DNA from: Pomacea canaliculata
Lineage: Eukaryota > Mollusca > Gastropoda > Architaenioglossa > Ampullariidae
DNA: 64,000 bases
Reading direction: 5' to 3'
Assembly (NCBI RefSeq): GCF_003073045.1
Contig: NC_037597.1
Span: forward strand, 25,248,158 to 25,312,157
This document shows, piece by piece, positions 1 to 13,900 of this stretch; position 1 is the first letter of the stretch, and each line of letters opens with the position of its first letter. The translations under genes and the position numbers were made by a program. The notes under the pieces were generated by a model, which worked only from the letters and a program-made list of their open reading frames with translations, made no database searches and was not told the DNA's origin.

Positions 1-104
1 ATCACTTATTATTTTGCTTGTAACGTGCACACAGCACAAGATAATATCTACAACAGCGTTTTCGAAAATATATCTCTGCTTGTCCATTTTTTTTAATTTG
101 TGAG

Positions 105-895
105 GGCGAAAGTCTCCTTTTCTGTTCTTTACACCAACAACCGTGAGAGCAACTGTGCCCATATAAACGTGAAAATCAGTTTCAATGGTAAGTGTTCACA
201 CTTTAGATTTTTTTGATCGTATAAGTAAACAAACATACAATGTAATGATCACCTACAGCTTGCACAATTTTACGCGGGTCAACGGCGTGTACCACGTGGT
301 ATTGTGAAGTTGTTCGTCGTCTGCTGCCTGAGCACATTGTGCTTGGGGTTTGAACCTTCACAATCCTTAGTCAGGTTTAAAAATTGTAAAGTTTAATACT
401 TCCAAGGCTAGAGAAACTCGTTTCAAACTCGTCTTCGTTACTAAAGGACGATAAATGATGTATTTCTCCACCTTCTGTCCATCATATGCTTACGAGACAG
501 ATGGACGCCACCGGATGTGACGTCACACGTCATTCGCGCGCGGGGGAGAGATTTTGCAGGACTTGCTCATATACATTCTGGCAGGTGCAAATTACCAGCT
601 GTGAAATTTGATAATAAATACACCGCTATGTTTTAGGCGGTGAAATGTTCAGATATATGTCCATGTTATCTCTGCCTACAAGACTCGTACCAATCAGGCA
701 AGTCTTTAACTCGCTGAAACAATGATTTACTTTTTTTGTCGAGAGCATCTTTGACAAGTGGCAATTATAAACACTTTGATGGGCATCCCCGACTACATTA
801 CAATCTACAATGGACGAAACCCTGCAATGGATGTGGTTACCAGTGGAGACTTCTCTAGAGACTTCCGGAAGATTACGATTGTACTCACCTATTGA
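105..895 (+). CDS. Partial CUB-like protein, last two exons (3' end of a gene entering from the left)
   Basis: Two exons are proposed, 105-187 and 759-895. The first follows a long T tract and an AG, and ends AATG|GTAAGT. The second follows an AG at 757-758. Both are phase 1 at the junction, giving one open frame that ends with TGA at 893-895. The predicted end contains DYITIYNG followed by an alternating hydrophobic strand (KITIVLTY). This resembles the YDG turn and last strands of the CUB domains at the other end of the window. An AATAAA follows at 1066. Upstream exons would lie left of the window. The family call rests on short motifs and could be wrong; the gene model itself is moderately supported by splice signals, phase and the poly(A) site. 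Confidence 0.4.
518..525. promoter_or_regulatory. Perfect palindromic CRE (TGACGTCA)
   Basis: An exact TGACGTCA lies in the intron of the left-edge gene, followed by a second half site (ACGTCA context at 527-532) and a CG-rich stretch. CREB/ATF proteins bind this sequence in animals. Whether it is used here is unknown. Confidence 0.35.
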
Positions 896-3800
896 GACCC
901 CAAATGGACTACAAAGCCCTTATATGATCAAATCCTATAATGTGCTCGTTTTTCTGTTTTATTTTTTGCTGTTTATCTAGGGTGTGTGTAGGAATGTACA
1001 ATGATAGAGTATCATTGACAAACAACCAGGTTTTTTTTAATCGAGTTAGCCTGCTTATTCAGCCTAATAAAAGCATTTGAGGTATCATCAAACTGTCAAA
1101 AGCGAGAAGCTAACGGTCAGAATGAATCGGTTACACATCTGCTGCGATTGTTACTTTGGTTTACTTTCACCCTTTGACCGCTACAACCATCGTCTTCTGC
1201 AAGTGGGTCGCGGCAAGTGCATGACCTCGTAAGGGAGTGAGAGGTGGGAGGGGGGAGGATAAAGTGAGGGGAATGTGGGGTACATGGTAGCATACTTGAT
1301 CAACGGGTGATATGTTCGGCCTCACTGTCGGCAGTTTTCTCCCACCCCGAGAGTGTCTGTGTTTGAACAATAATGATTTTGTAAGATGGATTTAATGCCT
1401 ACCTCTTGCCGTGCTAGTGCACCCTGATGTATGTTAGACACCTATGTCAATTCAGTCCCCGCGGCAGTTGCTGAACATGATTAGGGTTCACGTAGATACG
1501 TGGCGCAACCCAAAAAAGAGTGAACCCCTTTGAATTCACCTTCAGCAGTGAGAAAGTAGTTCTATAAGCATGATTATTGTCATTAAACATCATCTACTGC
1601 AAATGATAGCACCGTCTCGTCGATATTTGCATTCCCCGATGCAATTTTATGAAGAAAAGAATATAACTGTTGTGGAAAAAAGTTGTCGTAACGTGTGTAA
1701 AAAAAAAAAAAACAGAATGCTTTGGAAAAAGTGTGTAAACTGCCTTAGGCGCCTGTTGGACTGGTAATAAAATGTATTCAGAGTATTGCACACAGATTTC
1801 TTCACGTTCACAGGTAGGATGCAACCAAGACAAGCCTGGTTCATTTCTCAGTAAGCGGTGCCATTTCACAGAATGCCAGCTTTCCGTGCTGCTATATATA
1901 TATATCTCATGGTCGCAATGGACAGTCGGCAAAACTGTTATCAGCATCGCAGTCTCGCTCGACACATTTCTTGTCCAATGGGTCTGCATTGGAAAAATGC
2001 TTTCACCTGCTTTGGTACACTTCCATACTTTTCTTGTCTAATGTGTCCGCCTACATCACCGGTTACAGTCGGTCTGTGTTTCTAATAATGTTTTTAAGTA
2101 AATGATTGTTTTGCAACCCAAGATTTTGGTAAAACATTCACAACCTAATAATAGCCCGTGACCATTTGACTCGCTTTTCCCTTTAATACCCGCCAACAGC
2201 GATGACATCATGCAACGACTGCCCGTGATGTGCTGTAACGACTGCATTGTCATTTCATTATTGTGACATGTGTTTATAACAATGATGCAGCCATGTGTCG
2301 ATAAACGTATGTCAGATATTAGTTTTAGACAAGGGTAGCAAATAGGCACACCATAGCCAGTATAGCTGTGTATATATATATATGTGTGTGAATTCGATTA
2401 TTTATCAATTGCAATCCTTTCCTACGGTAACACCTTGAGTGAAGGGGTAAGAAAACAGGTGGGGCTCAAGATAATTATATCGTGATTGTTATGGCCTGGA
2501 GTTGTCTATTATGGTGTGTTTATTGTCCTTTGCATGGCAGCATTCGTGTGAATATGAAAAAAAAATCGTCACGCAGATATTCTGCTGCTTTCCTGTCATG
2601 CGTGTAGGTTAACACCTCACTCTACGAGGGCGATATATCTCCTCACCCACCTCTACCACACGTACATATGCACGCGCACACCCACGGTCCGTTGTGAGAC
2701 TGTAAATTACGAATTTGACACAGAAAAGGAGGAAGCCTCCCACACCAACAACAAACAAACGTTTCCGTAGACCTTTCTTGAAAATCCTGCAATAAAGGAT
2801 GGGTACATCTTAGACAAAACTATCCAATGTACGTGATGTCTAGCCAGTGTATTTAGCGCTGGGCCACAACTCGTTTTCGGGTGGGAAAGGGGAGATAATT
2901 TGAAGAGAGCTAATCTATTAAACGGGACAATTCCTGCGAAGTTCAAGATTTAATAAAAAAAAAAAAAAAGCACGTTTACCAAATCTTTCTGTGAATTAAG
3001 ACTACAGGTGCAATACCACCGGAGTAGGACGAGGACATCAAATGTAGGGGATGGAGGTGGGGTGGGTGTAGGGGAAAAAGCTGACACCATTAGGATGCAT
3101 TACTTGTCAAACCCTTAATGTTCATGTCATGTGCACTGTCGTTTCACGAATGTGTTCATCTGAATGTCAATTTAAAGTCAACGATAGCATACAGTTGGAG
3201 AGTACTCCTTACTATTGATGAATGTTCTTCCTCAACTTTCAAACAGCTCACAATATACACAGGCACGCGCGCGCACTCACACACCCTTTCTTTAAAACAC
3301 GCAACACTGGTGTAGTATATTTTATTTACATTTGTAGCAATTCAGCAGTCACCTAAGTCTCCTCACTTCCAAAGCAAACAGACCCAAGGACCAGGTGAAG
3401 TACACAGAGCAATGTTCTGTCCTGCGACCACCACCACCAAAAGGGGGAAACAACCCACTTCAAGTTCTGACTGTACAGCGAAGGGCGACCACGACTTCGA
3501 GTAACAATGTCGACCTTCCCCAACATGCCAGGCTTCGTCTGCCGTGGCATCGGGAAGGTAGCATGTATGCCATGATCGTAAACACGCTGCACTCTGGGTA
3601 ATATTACATAATTCCCGTCACTGTATTGCGTCATAACACCCTCGTCAATTAATCCCAGCTTAATTGACAGAGCATCAATCCATCTACTGAGAAACACAAT
3701 CTGTTTACCTCTTCGAGTGAGTTTTATGTAAGTGCTTTTTTGGGTGGGTTTTTTTTTTTAGGGTAGGAAAGAGGAGCGTGGGAAGGCTAAAGGGATGATG

Positions 3801-6630
3801 CAACAGTGCGAGCGAAGTTGAGTGGGTGGCGGGGGATACACACCCACCTCCCAGTAGAAACAGAAGTCAGTAAGCTGTGGAGAGTAAGTCATGCGGAATG
3901 CTAATCGCTCACTGGTCTGACTGTGCGGTCTCTTCTAAAGTAGTGCATCAACTTTCACCTGCATGTAAAACTGAGTGCGCGCGCGCACACACACACAGAG
4001 GAAATTTCTGGCACACCAAGTCATTTTTAAAAAATATACAGACCCTTGAATATTGTCTAACGAATGTGTTCGGGTACAGCTTGATGTAAAGTCAACCAAG
4101 CAGTACACAAAGAGGCGAATGGTGGTCGGGAAATAGGGGTGGGTGGCAGCAACACAAACAATATCACCTCACACCAGCCAATCAGGCAACTAAATGCGCA
4201 CTGATCTGTTGTCAGCACGTCACGCGTAGGATGATGTATAGACAAAGTGGGCATGGTGTGAACAGTGAACAAATGCAGGAATGAACTGGTTTGTAAGCAA
4301 CATACCGCATGCTGTTATTTTTACTGACGTGTTCGTTACACTCGACCTTGGCGATGGCGTCAACACACGCATCCGACTCCCACGAAGATTCTTCGAGTAA
4401 CATCCTAAAAAACTGCTTCAACTGTGAAGTCTGCAAAATACTTCGATATGTTGACGCCTATCGCCAACATATATCATCGGCATGCTCTTTCATGCTCAAA
4501 CGTGTAGGAATTGTAAACAAGCAAACAAACCACAAATAAAGAGCGTGCTAACGAGGGGACCATTCACTTTTATTAACAGACTTCCTGGAAGACAGAGCCA
4601 CAACAAACATAACAACATGAGGCAACGTTCAGTAACGATCACTCAACGTCCAGTGGCCCGAGGCTGTCAGCTCAAATCTGGTCTCTGACAGAAGACAGAA
4701 AGTCCCGCTAGAACCTGATGACGAGGCTAAATACTGAGTGAGCTGTGAATTGTTGTCGAACTTGTAGTGGCTCATTCTATCGTCAGTCATGTGAGATGGG
4801 TTAGTAAGTGGTTGAAATGGATGTCTCTCCTCTGTCCAAGATGGTGAACGGTACTTGAGAATGTCAAAGTCATGCCGGACTTCGCTTTCTGCCTGATGCG
4901 AGGCACCGAAACAATTTTTTTTCCCCGAATGCAAGAAAAGAGTTCCCTTCGACTTATCAGTCTGTGTTATCTTGTGATCTGCTCATCCAGCGGCACAGGG
5001 GACCAGGGAAGGAAATGGCAGAGTTAATGGAAGACCAGCAGCAAGCGCAGATCGGAATCTCACACATAAAAAAAAAAAAAAAAAAGGAGCAGCTATTATA
5101 GCAAAGTGTTTTTCTAAAAGGAAATAGTGTAAAGCTATGTAATAACGCCTACATTTTGTGTAAGTGCTTTTTTAATGTTAGAGGAATAGCTCTTGTACAA
5201 GCTCGTTTTCTCATTATTTCACATCTTGTGAGGTTGTCCATACTTAAATAGTGGTGGGGAAAACAAAACAAAACAAAAACTTATGTTTAAAAAACAATAC
5301 AATAAAAAAATAAAAACAAAAAAAAAACGCAGTCACCGAAGATTTGATGTACCGTTAAAACAAAAACACTGAAAAAGTAGCTATCAACAAACTCGGCTCC
5401 CGAGCTTCCGATAAACAAGCAAATGTGTCAACTGAAATTGAACAATCGCCTCTACTGTTGGCGGACCACGGTAAAATAAACTGACCAATCGCGATCGACG
5501 ATACTTGGAGTGACGAAGTATGTAAAACCTAATAGTTTCTCAGACAAGTCTTTGCACACGATCCACTCATATTTAAAGAATTTACAACGTCGAAGAAAGG
5601 TGATGGAAGATGATTTATTGAACAAGATTTTTTAAATGTACCATAGTCGACAACTACAGTAATCTCGTGTTTCGCCCGCTCAATGACACACAAACTAAAC
5701 GTTTTTATTCCCGAAGACTAGACTGGGAATCAAACTGAAATATTTACACAGTATTTAAAAAAAATCGTCAGACCTTATCAACAATATCGCGTAAGGTAAC
5801 TGCTATGAAAAAGCAAACATAACCACGTTGACGTAAAGATCACGTGACTGATACGCGCCGTGCCAGTGGATGGGGAAAGCAAAGGTGTATTAGTGGCAAC
5901 CTGCGCGGCTCTGAGGGCGACTTAATCGGTAGTGCATGAGTGCAACAGAAAGTAAATAATTGTGGCATGCACAGTAAAAACAACATGGAACCCGTTTCTT
6001 GGAATCAAGTTCTTTAATGCTTTCCTCTTTCATACAGCTACAGCAGATATACAAGAAAAACAAAATCCAAAAAGACCAAATGAACATAAAATGTTAAAAA
6101 AAAAAACCATTCCACAAGCACACAATATCGAGTTTAAGAGCCAGGTGCTGAGTGGAGTCCGAAAACACTACCTTAAAACCTAACATTACGTGGGTCACAG
6201 TAGCTCCTGACGACGCCTTATCTTCCGAATCCACGGAAAAGGACACGATCCACACATTGCAAGTCAATCGAAGAATTGACAACAGCCAATGGGCAAGATG
6301 ATGAAATGGGCGTTAACATCTGTGCAACGATGTCAGTATTTCAAACTTTAAAGACGAGTTCGTGCTAATGCTTCATGGAAATATTTGTCGCTGCCTTCTC
6401 AGGAAATGTGACCCTCAACAGACTTGTAACAGCTGTGACATCTATAATAGTAACATCGTCGCGCCTAAACTTTACTCAGTCCTTCGTGTAGCTGCGTCTC
6501 TTGTGAAAACAATACAGACTTGTTAAGTCCACGACTAGCTTTCTTTTTAAAAAAAAGTAAAAATTAGTAGAAACAGTAGTCTAAGCTTGTGCACAAAACA
6601 GCAAATCGTCCGGTTTGATGTCTGTCTCTT
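896..6630. other. Long stretch without a supported gene
   Basis: This holds the 3' UTR of the left-edge gene (to about 1,090), then AT-rich sequence with A/T homopolymers (2,950; 5,070; 5,290) and short CA/GC-alternating runs (3,263; 3,977). Open frames are short, lack splice context and show no recognisable domain. Two stretches near 3,140-3,280 and 3,975-4,090 share short phrases, including a TTTAAAGTCAAC-like string and CG/CA alternation. They may be decayed copies of one repeat. Confidence 0.5.
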
Positions 6631-6636
6631 TTTATT
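6631..6636 (-). terminator. Poly(A) signal of YLPM1 (AATAAA on minus strand)
   Basis: TTTATT on the plus strand reads AATAAA on the minus strand, about 105 bases past the YLPM1 stop codon. No closer signal was seen. Confidence 0.65.
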
Positions 6637-6740
6637 TGGGATGGTGGGGAGGGGATGGAGGATGCTCGACTGCCAGGAGATTAATATCAACAGGTCTTTT
6701 TTTTTCCCTTTCCTAAGCATAATTCGTGCGCGTTCCTACG

Positions 6741-7983
6741 TTAAATGTATTTAGTCTGGTTGAGAGCCTTATCGGCAAACGAGTCGTCTGTGATGCGGTC
6801 CCAGTCGCGTTGAGTCTGCCCCACCACAAAGCCCAGTTCGCGCCTCCGACTCTGCTCTTTGCGCTCTTCCAGGTCCGCCCAGCGCACCTACAGACACGAA
6901 AACTAGTGATTAACACTCAGCTCTACATAGCTCATTAAACAGCTTAGTTAATCCAATGTCAGGTACAATGTACTTTTCAGAATAGGACATGATGACAGAT
7001 GTTGATAGAACGATGACTTAATCATAATTTATTGACTGATGATTATTACTGATGGATTTCTGGATAATTCTGAATGAATATTATTTTCATGGTTGTTGAT
7101 TTAAGTTCATGCATGGCCTTTCAAGATAAAACAAAATTAGGATAAATAATCGTATCGTGATCGAAATATAAACTTGTAAATGGATTCCACCCTTTCACTG
7201 ACAGCAGGGACCACGACTAATGCATCTGTACATTTGTAAGCCAGTCAGCTCTATTGTTAAGTCCACAAATTCTGTTCTCAGTGGGAAATTCCAAGTTATT
7301 GTTGGCACTGATCAAAAAAAAAAAATATGTATCGACAACGCCACTTCACTCGCAATTCTCTAAGACCCGAGTAACTCGGCCAGCATACAACACTCACCAT
7401 CTTTTTGCCCGGCTTGGTCTTGCGGGCAAAGTAATCATCTGCCAACTGCAAATAGTCCTCCATCGTGGTTCCCGCGGCCTCGCGCTTGTGCATGCCATGG
7501 GACAGGCCATCCAGCTTGTCTACAAGGAACATAGCAGATAATTCAGCGACATTTGTTGGCTCTTTGCTAATCGCTAATCTCAATAAGTGCGTGAACATCG
7601 CACTCGCATAATACTCAAAAAAAAAAAAAAAAAAAAAAAGCACACAAAAAACCTTGATATGTTTACGCCTATATTGTGTAATAAATGGCATTCTGTGCGA
7701 CTCATTAGTTAATGTGATCGTCTCCTAAAGTTAACCAAGAGCACAAGCGCCCGCGCAGTAAGACAGGAGGGAGAGAGAGGAGGGAGAAAATGACCTAAAC
7801 TACTTTTCTAGTCACTGCATAGCTTAATTTTTTTTTTAATTGCTTATGTGATCACAGCCACAGTAAGGTCACACACGCATGCGCGCAAGAATAGCAGAAA
7901 AGAAATGCCACAAATACAATATGGAACAACTAACCTAGCTTGACTTCCGATGTGTCGAGCTCCCACTTGGACTTCTTGTACAC
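6741..7983 (-). CDS. YLPM1: YLPM1 C-terminal exons with PP1-docking (RVxF-type) motif
   Basis: Three exons: 7935-7983, 7398-7519 and 6741-6887. They encode KSKWELDTSE, then KLDGL and MEDYLQLADDY, then KKM|VRWADLEERK and the end ALNQTKYI followed by TAA at 6741-6743. The same blocks in the same order close human YLPM1. The K-M-V-R-W string spanning the last junction fits the [KR]x(0,1)Vx[FW] PP1-docking consensus; PP1 binding is known for the mammalian protein and inferred here. Junction phases are 1 and 0 and agree. Confidence 0.93.
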
Positions 7984-10900
7984 CTGTGAGACAAAGCAGC
8001 TTTGCATAGTGAGCACAAGACAGAGAGTCCGCCGCCAACCACAAGCTGTGGCGTGGCCCTCATATACAATGTCATCTAGGATATATGGGGTGGGGGAGCG
8101 TGGGGATGGGTCTCATAACCCGTAACATGTCATCTACAGTATATACTAACACCAAGTTGTGAGCGCGGCCTTCATACACCATAATGTGATCTACAGTACG
8201 TTTCCATCCAAGCTACGGGCACCGACTCGACCAACACAGTCTACCAGTCTCTTCATACCATCCCACACTGAATGCAAACGGGACCAAATAAGTGGTCGTG
8301 GCTTTCCACTTTTTAAAAAGAAATGTAAATAATATTTGGAATTATTCTGAGTTATGAGTGTGTTGGGGATGGGGTTGTAAACTGCCAACCTATACTTACA
8401 AAGCTATTTTTGTGTTGTTTTTTGGTTGTTTTACATGCAATATTCTGTCACATTGATTCGAAATAATGATGGAAATACAACACATAAACTAATGTTTATA
8501 TATGCAAAGTTATGGAGAATGTGAAGTCTGGGACACAGCTTGCACCACTCTTGCTACAATCCGCAGCAGTGATGTGCTCCTTGCAGGACTCCCATCACCA
8601 ATACCCGAGAAGCGTTCTTCTCTAACATACCCAATACACCAAGTCAGGTGCTCTACACCTTTCTTGCCGGTCTTCAAAAACGGCCCCATATGTTATGTCA
8701 CAGAAGGAGCCTAATTCCTCTTTCTATAGCACCTTGATGCTACTATTTATGTGACCTTGTGTGGAAACGCCTGTACTCGAACATATTCCTGTTTCATTGC
8801 ATAAGGGTATTAGTGACAGTGTGTGCGTTTATTTGAGAAAGCGAGAGTGAAAGTGTGTGTGTGAGAGAGAGAGAGGGGGGTGTGTGTGGGGTGGGGGAAG
8901 ATGAAAAAAAAATCCTGTTTTAAAAACTTGATGCCCAAATCATATTAAGGTGAAACTTGTGTAAGTTGCAATGACATTTTTACAGCTCCGTGTAATTAGT
9001 ATTCAAATCGTGTGATTGTGCCTGTGGGTATATAACGAAAGAATTCAGATGTAATTGCTTGGAGAGGTAATGTTACAATAGGGGACAACATATTAACAAA
9101 AGTTTTTTTTTCCCGGTGCTATGACCAATGTGCTCCTTAATTTTGTTACCATACACTGACTTGATAATAAAATATGACACCAGCACTGTCCAGAGCTTGT
9201 CATTTACCGCCAACCAGTATATTTTACACTGGGCTATATTTTATAACTAGCCACATACATCTCTACAACATTCGCTGGTAACAAATGTATTAAAGAACTG
9301 AGATGGGTGACAAGTATCAGGTGACAATGTCACATTATTTACCACAAGTACTGCTGAGTGAGAAGCATAGACGGTTCAGCTTTCAGTGTCAGCTCTGATA
9401 GGGAATAATGTAAGTATTGTTAGAAATGATGATTACAGATACTGTAATAAACTGCAATTTGTAAGTTCACAAAAATCTTGTGTTGTAAACTGACATCAGA
9501 ATGAACTGTGTAACTGTAAATACCATGATATTGATGATGCAATCTTTATCCAAAATTTATGGAACATTTAAGGCAATACTTTAACCTATAAATATAATTA
9601 GATGGTAAATGTCGAACTCTCAACCATGGGATGAAAAGCAACCTTCCTTGTGGCTGATTTAATTTGCCTCTCATTTTAGACTGCCTCATACATGAATGCG
9701 AAAATCAACTCATCTTAAATAAACCAGTTCTATTTTCAATGTTCCAAGCTGTGTATATGTGCATGATGTGAAGCAGAATCTTACTGTAACGAATTTGTAA
9801 TGATTTTAAAGTAATATGCATAATGTCATGATTAATCTATGTGTCTACTTATGTACTGTATTGCATAACATTGAATGAATAACTTGTGTAAAAAGTAAAC
9901 CAACAGAAGTGGAAACTCAAGTGTTATGTAATCTATTCAAAGTATTATCTTGCTTTTCTAAAACTATCTTAGTACTTAATAAACAAAGGTGCTTTGAACC
10001 AGCTTTTTATTTGTTACCCATTATTTTTGTGTTCAGATCCAGCATTTTATAACCAGCCAAGTATTCAAGTCATGAAAGTGTTGTAAACATGAATCTATAA
10101 ATGCCCTAATGTTCTCATACATGTGGTTTCACAGGACTGTCATGGCAAGGTATGTGTGTTACGAGCAAATCCTGAAAAAATACAAAATTTAAGAACTTAG
10201 TTACCAGCTGAATTGGTAAAATGGCCACATTTTTTGGAATTCTTTTCCTTGCAGTGATAAAATCCAATGACTCAAACCAGAAAGGGTATAAACAATGAAC
10301 AACCAGATTTCAAACCGGACTTCCCCACACGTTTCAAACACATAATTAAAACCCTGTGACTTGTGTGTTCCTAAATTTGCTAAGTATAAAGTATAAAAAG
10401 TATTTGATAAGAATTTCTCATGATTGTCGTGCTAAACGCGTGGTGGGTTGGGGGAGAGGTTGTGGGAATGGCAAGAGGCCATTGCTGTTTCATGTTTCAT
10501 GCCAAAATAGCTCAGCTATAACATGGGAAAGCAGCCAGCCCCATTGTCATCATGATGACACACCAATAAGGATAATTCAAGATGATTAAAAATCCATAGT
10601 CTATTATTATACAATATACATGAATCATTAACCCAATATAGGGTGAGCTAAAATATTTCTATTACCTATGGAATTTATGTCTGTGAAAACAGTACATGGT
10701 CATCCATGCTACAAGTGTGTAGCTTCTAAGTGTCCATATCTTCTCATGTTTAAAGAGATTTAAATTGGAAAATTTTGCGCAATGAACAGCAGCACACATT
10801 ATGGGTACATTACCACACTTGTACGAATGCATGTGTGCACACACACACACACAAAATACACCATTCATTCTGGCATTCAGGCACTTAAGCATTTACCCCT

Positions 10901-13900
10901 GCATCATCTTCTCCTCTTCATCATCATCCTCTTTCTTTCTTTTTTCACCAGATGCACCTTCTCCCTCCTCTTTCTTTGGATCTGGAGCATCTTCCATCTC
11001 CACCTAAGAAGACAAATTCTATATTTTTTCTTACAGAATTTTACCCACAGTGTTCCTGGTGGGGATAGTTTACCAAATAACCAATGTTTCAGTTATTAAT
11101 GCCTTAATGGAGATCAGTAAAAGTAGCTACCTTCAGGATTTCCAGTGTCAAAAAACACTTTGCAAACACACTTCTCGAAATGGCACTAATTTTATTCATT
11201 TATAAAAATGCCTACATAACAGAATGAAACAAATAATTCTCACAGAAAATTTTGAAATCTGAAATTGGCTAAAACAAATAACAGCAAAACCTTTTAAAAT
11301 CTGTCTCTTAATTCTCCATCTAGTGGTTTACCTCAGTAATTGAGTCTTCTTGCAGAAGCCAGCGAATGTCCAGTCGAAGGATATGTGGTGGGGTTTTTTC
11401 CCAACGTTGCTTTACCTGTTTGTGAAACACAAAAAGTTGTAACACTTTTTTTCATTTTAGTATTTGAAGTAACACAACATTTCCCATTCTACTAAGCATG
11501 TCTTTGTATTTAAAGTGGACTAACAAGTGAGTCCACTTTAAATGTGTGTATTCATCTGTGCTACGTGTGTCCATGACACCTTTCCCCTACATCTTATTAT
11601 GAATGACTGTGGATACAGTAGACGTGAAAGATGCAACAATGAGTCTTGAGCACTGCACCAAGTCTCATACAAAAGACAACAAAAGCAACTGATACATCAT
11701 CAAGAAAATAAGTACTGTGGCACTAATCTATAGACTAATATTGCTAACTCTAACCCACCTTCTCAATGTCATACTCTGTCCATTTATGGATATTCCTGTT
11801 GATGCATGTAGGAACATCTGCCTCCATTTCTGCCACAAAAACCTGCCAACCCAGCAATGCAGTCATTAAAAGCCGCTTTCCAGAAGCATGCCTAAGTAAT
11901 TCAGTGGACACAGATCTGTTTTAAAGACACACTGGAATTTACAGCTTTGATTGCACTCAAAATTGATGACCGGTTAAGTCCAAAGACATTCATTATCTCC
12001 ATTAAAAGCTAAAAACCACATGTACTCATCAACAAAGGATCTTGGGGGGAATGATTAAAATTAAAGGGAATGTATACATCTGTACACATGCTTCCATATC
12101 GTCAGTCACTCTACACAATGCATCAACATAAATTTTACTTCAGAGCATAATATAGAAAATATGAGGTAACCATTTTTTTCATTGAAAATCATACACACCT
12201 GGAATCCTTTAGATTTGGCATAACTCCAGAACTCTTCAAAATGTGTAACCTTCTCGTTCGTAGCATCTACTATGATAAAGGGGAAAAAGCCATCATCTAC
12301 AGTTTTCTTAAAGGATTTGAAAAGGCTCTGACGATAGGCATCTTCCATATCTTGCTCATACTCATACTCCAGCACCTATACATGGATAAACACAATACGA
12401 CACAAAATTATATGTGAAATATTTTATATAATAATTCATGCTTAATTTATTGATAAATCTTCAATCCTATCATGGAAATTATTAACCACAAGTAGTTACA
12501 AATTTTAAATATCTGTATGAGATGATGTCATGTTACAAACATTCTTTATTTTGTTGGGGGAATGGGGATTAAGAAAACTAAATTCTTACACGACTGAAAT
12601 GCTGCTGCACTGGCAGCAACAGTCTCTTGAACAATTTGCCTGTCATTCATAATAATGATGATTATCTCTCCTTGATTTTTAGTACATATGTTCTACAGTT
12701 AGGAAAAAGGGTTCTAGCTGACTGCAAAAGAGACAATAAAAGAAAAAAAAAAAAAAAAAAAAAGAAAGTGAATAGAATCTGCAAACCTTTCTTGTTACTT
12801 TCTTGCCAGTTTCTGGGTCCACTTCTTTCTTTTCCTGCTCTACCATGAAGTAGTCATCTAGACACAGCATGCGAGCTGCACTTCCCCCGCTATTCATCTC
12901 TTTCTCCTGAAAGTGGCACGTACACTTAATCAAGTAGTATGACCACTGTCTGCAAAGCAGTGTCTAACAGTGACAGGTACACTTTGTTTATCAACCAAGC
13001 AAGTATAACCAATGTTTGCACAGTAGTGTCTAATAGTAACATATCATGTACATGCAGTTTCATCTCATTTCAAGTTTATAAAGTTTTCCTGAATGCAACA
13101 CATATGTCTGGCCCATAATGTGTTTCATAGCTGCACTATTGGTGTTCCTAAACTATCTATATTTTAAGTTAAATAGTTTACATCAACATGTTATAATGCA
13201 GGCATTTCAATGGTATACTCCAATTCAGTAAAATTAATTTTTTTGCGTTTATTAAACATAATTTGTAACAACTAAGCAGTAATAAACAATAATGCAGTAA
13301 TTTATAAATTAAGCATTCTAAAAATGTACATGCAAAATGAGTTCTTAGTGTTCTAAAATGTCAATGTTAATCAGTAACAAACACAACTTGTATTAGAATC
13401 AATGTTTGCTATGCCAGAATTGAAAACAAGCTTATTATCTCTCCACTAATCAGCCATATTCATGTCTGGTGATCACTACTAATACCCACCCTTAGCAATT
13501 TGCTAACATATGTTTTTCCACTGCCTGGCAAGCCACGGACAATAATAACAATGTTGGATGGCCTTGATTTACGCCCTGGCATGCAAATAAGGTCTTCAAC
13601 TTTTACAAACTCTGACTCTGGATGTGCAGCTGCAGGAGGCGTAAATCTTCCAGGTGACCTGCCATTGAAAACAATAATTCACACCTAATCTTTAATACAT
13701 GTAACACATATTGAACTTTGGTTTCAGGTCAATGAATTTTTTTTTTTAATTTTCAGAACTGTCTCCAAACAACTGACTGGCAAAGTAACATACTCTACTC
13801 TTTTAATAACTCCCAGACACTTGAAGTTTTGTTAGCATTTCTTTCCTTATCCATTATAAACCTTAAAACTATTACTTTTCAGTTTGATATACTAAAAACA

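Noticed and set aside
1167-1370. Possible SINE head or small protein on the minus strand
   Set aside because: A B-box-like GTTCAAACACAGAC phrase is present, but the A box and tail are not clear enough to call.
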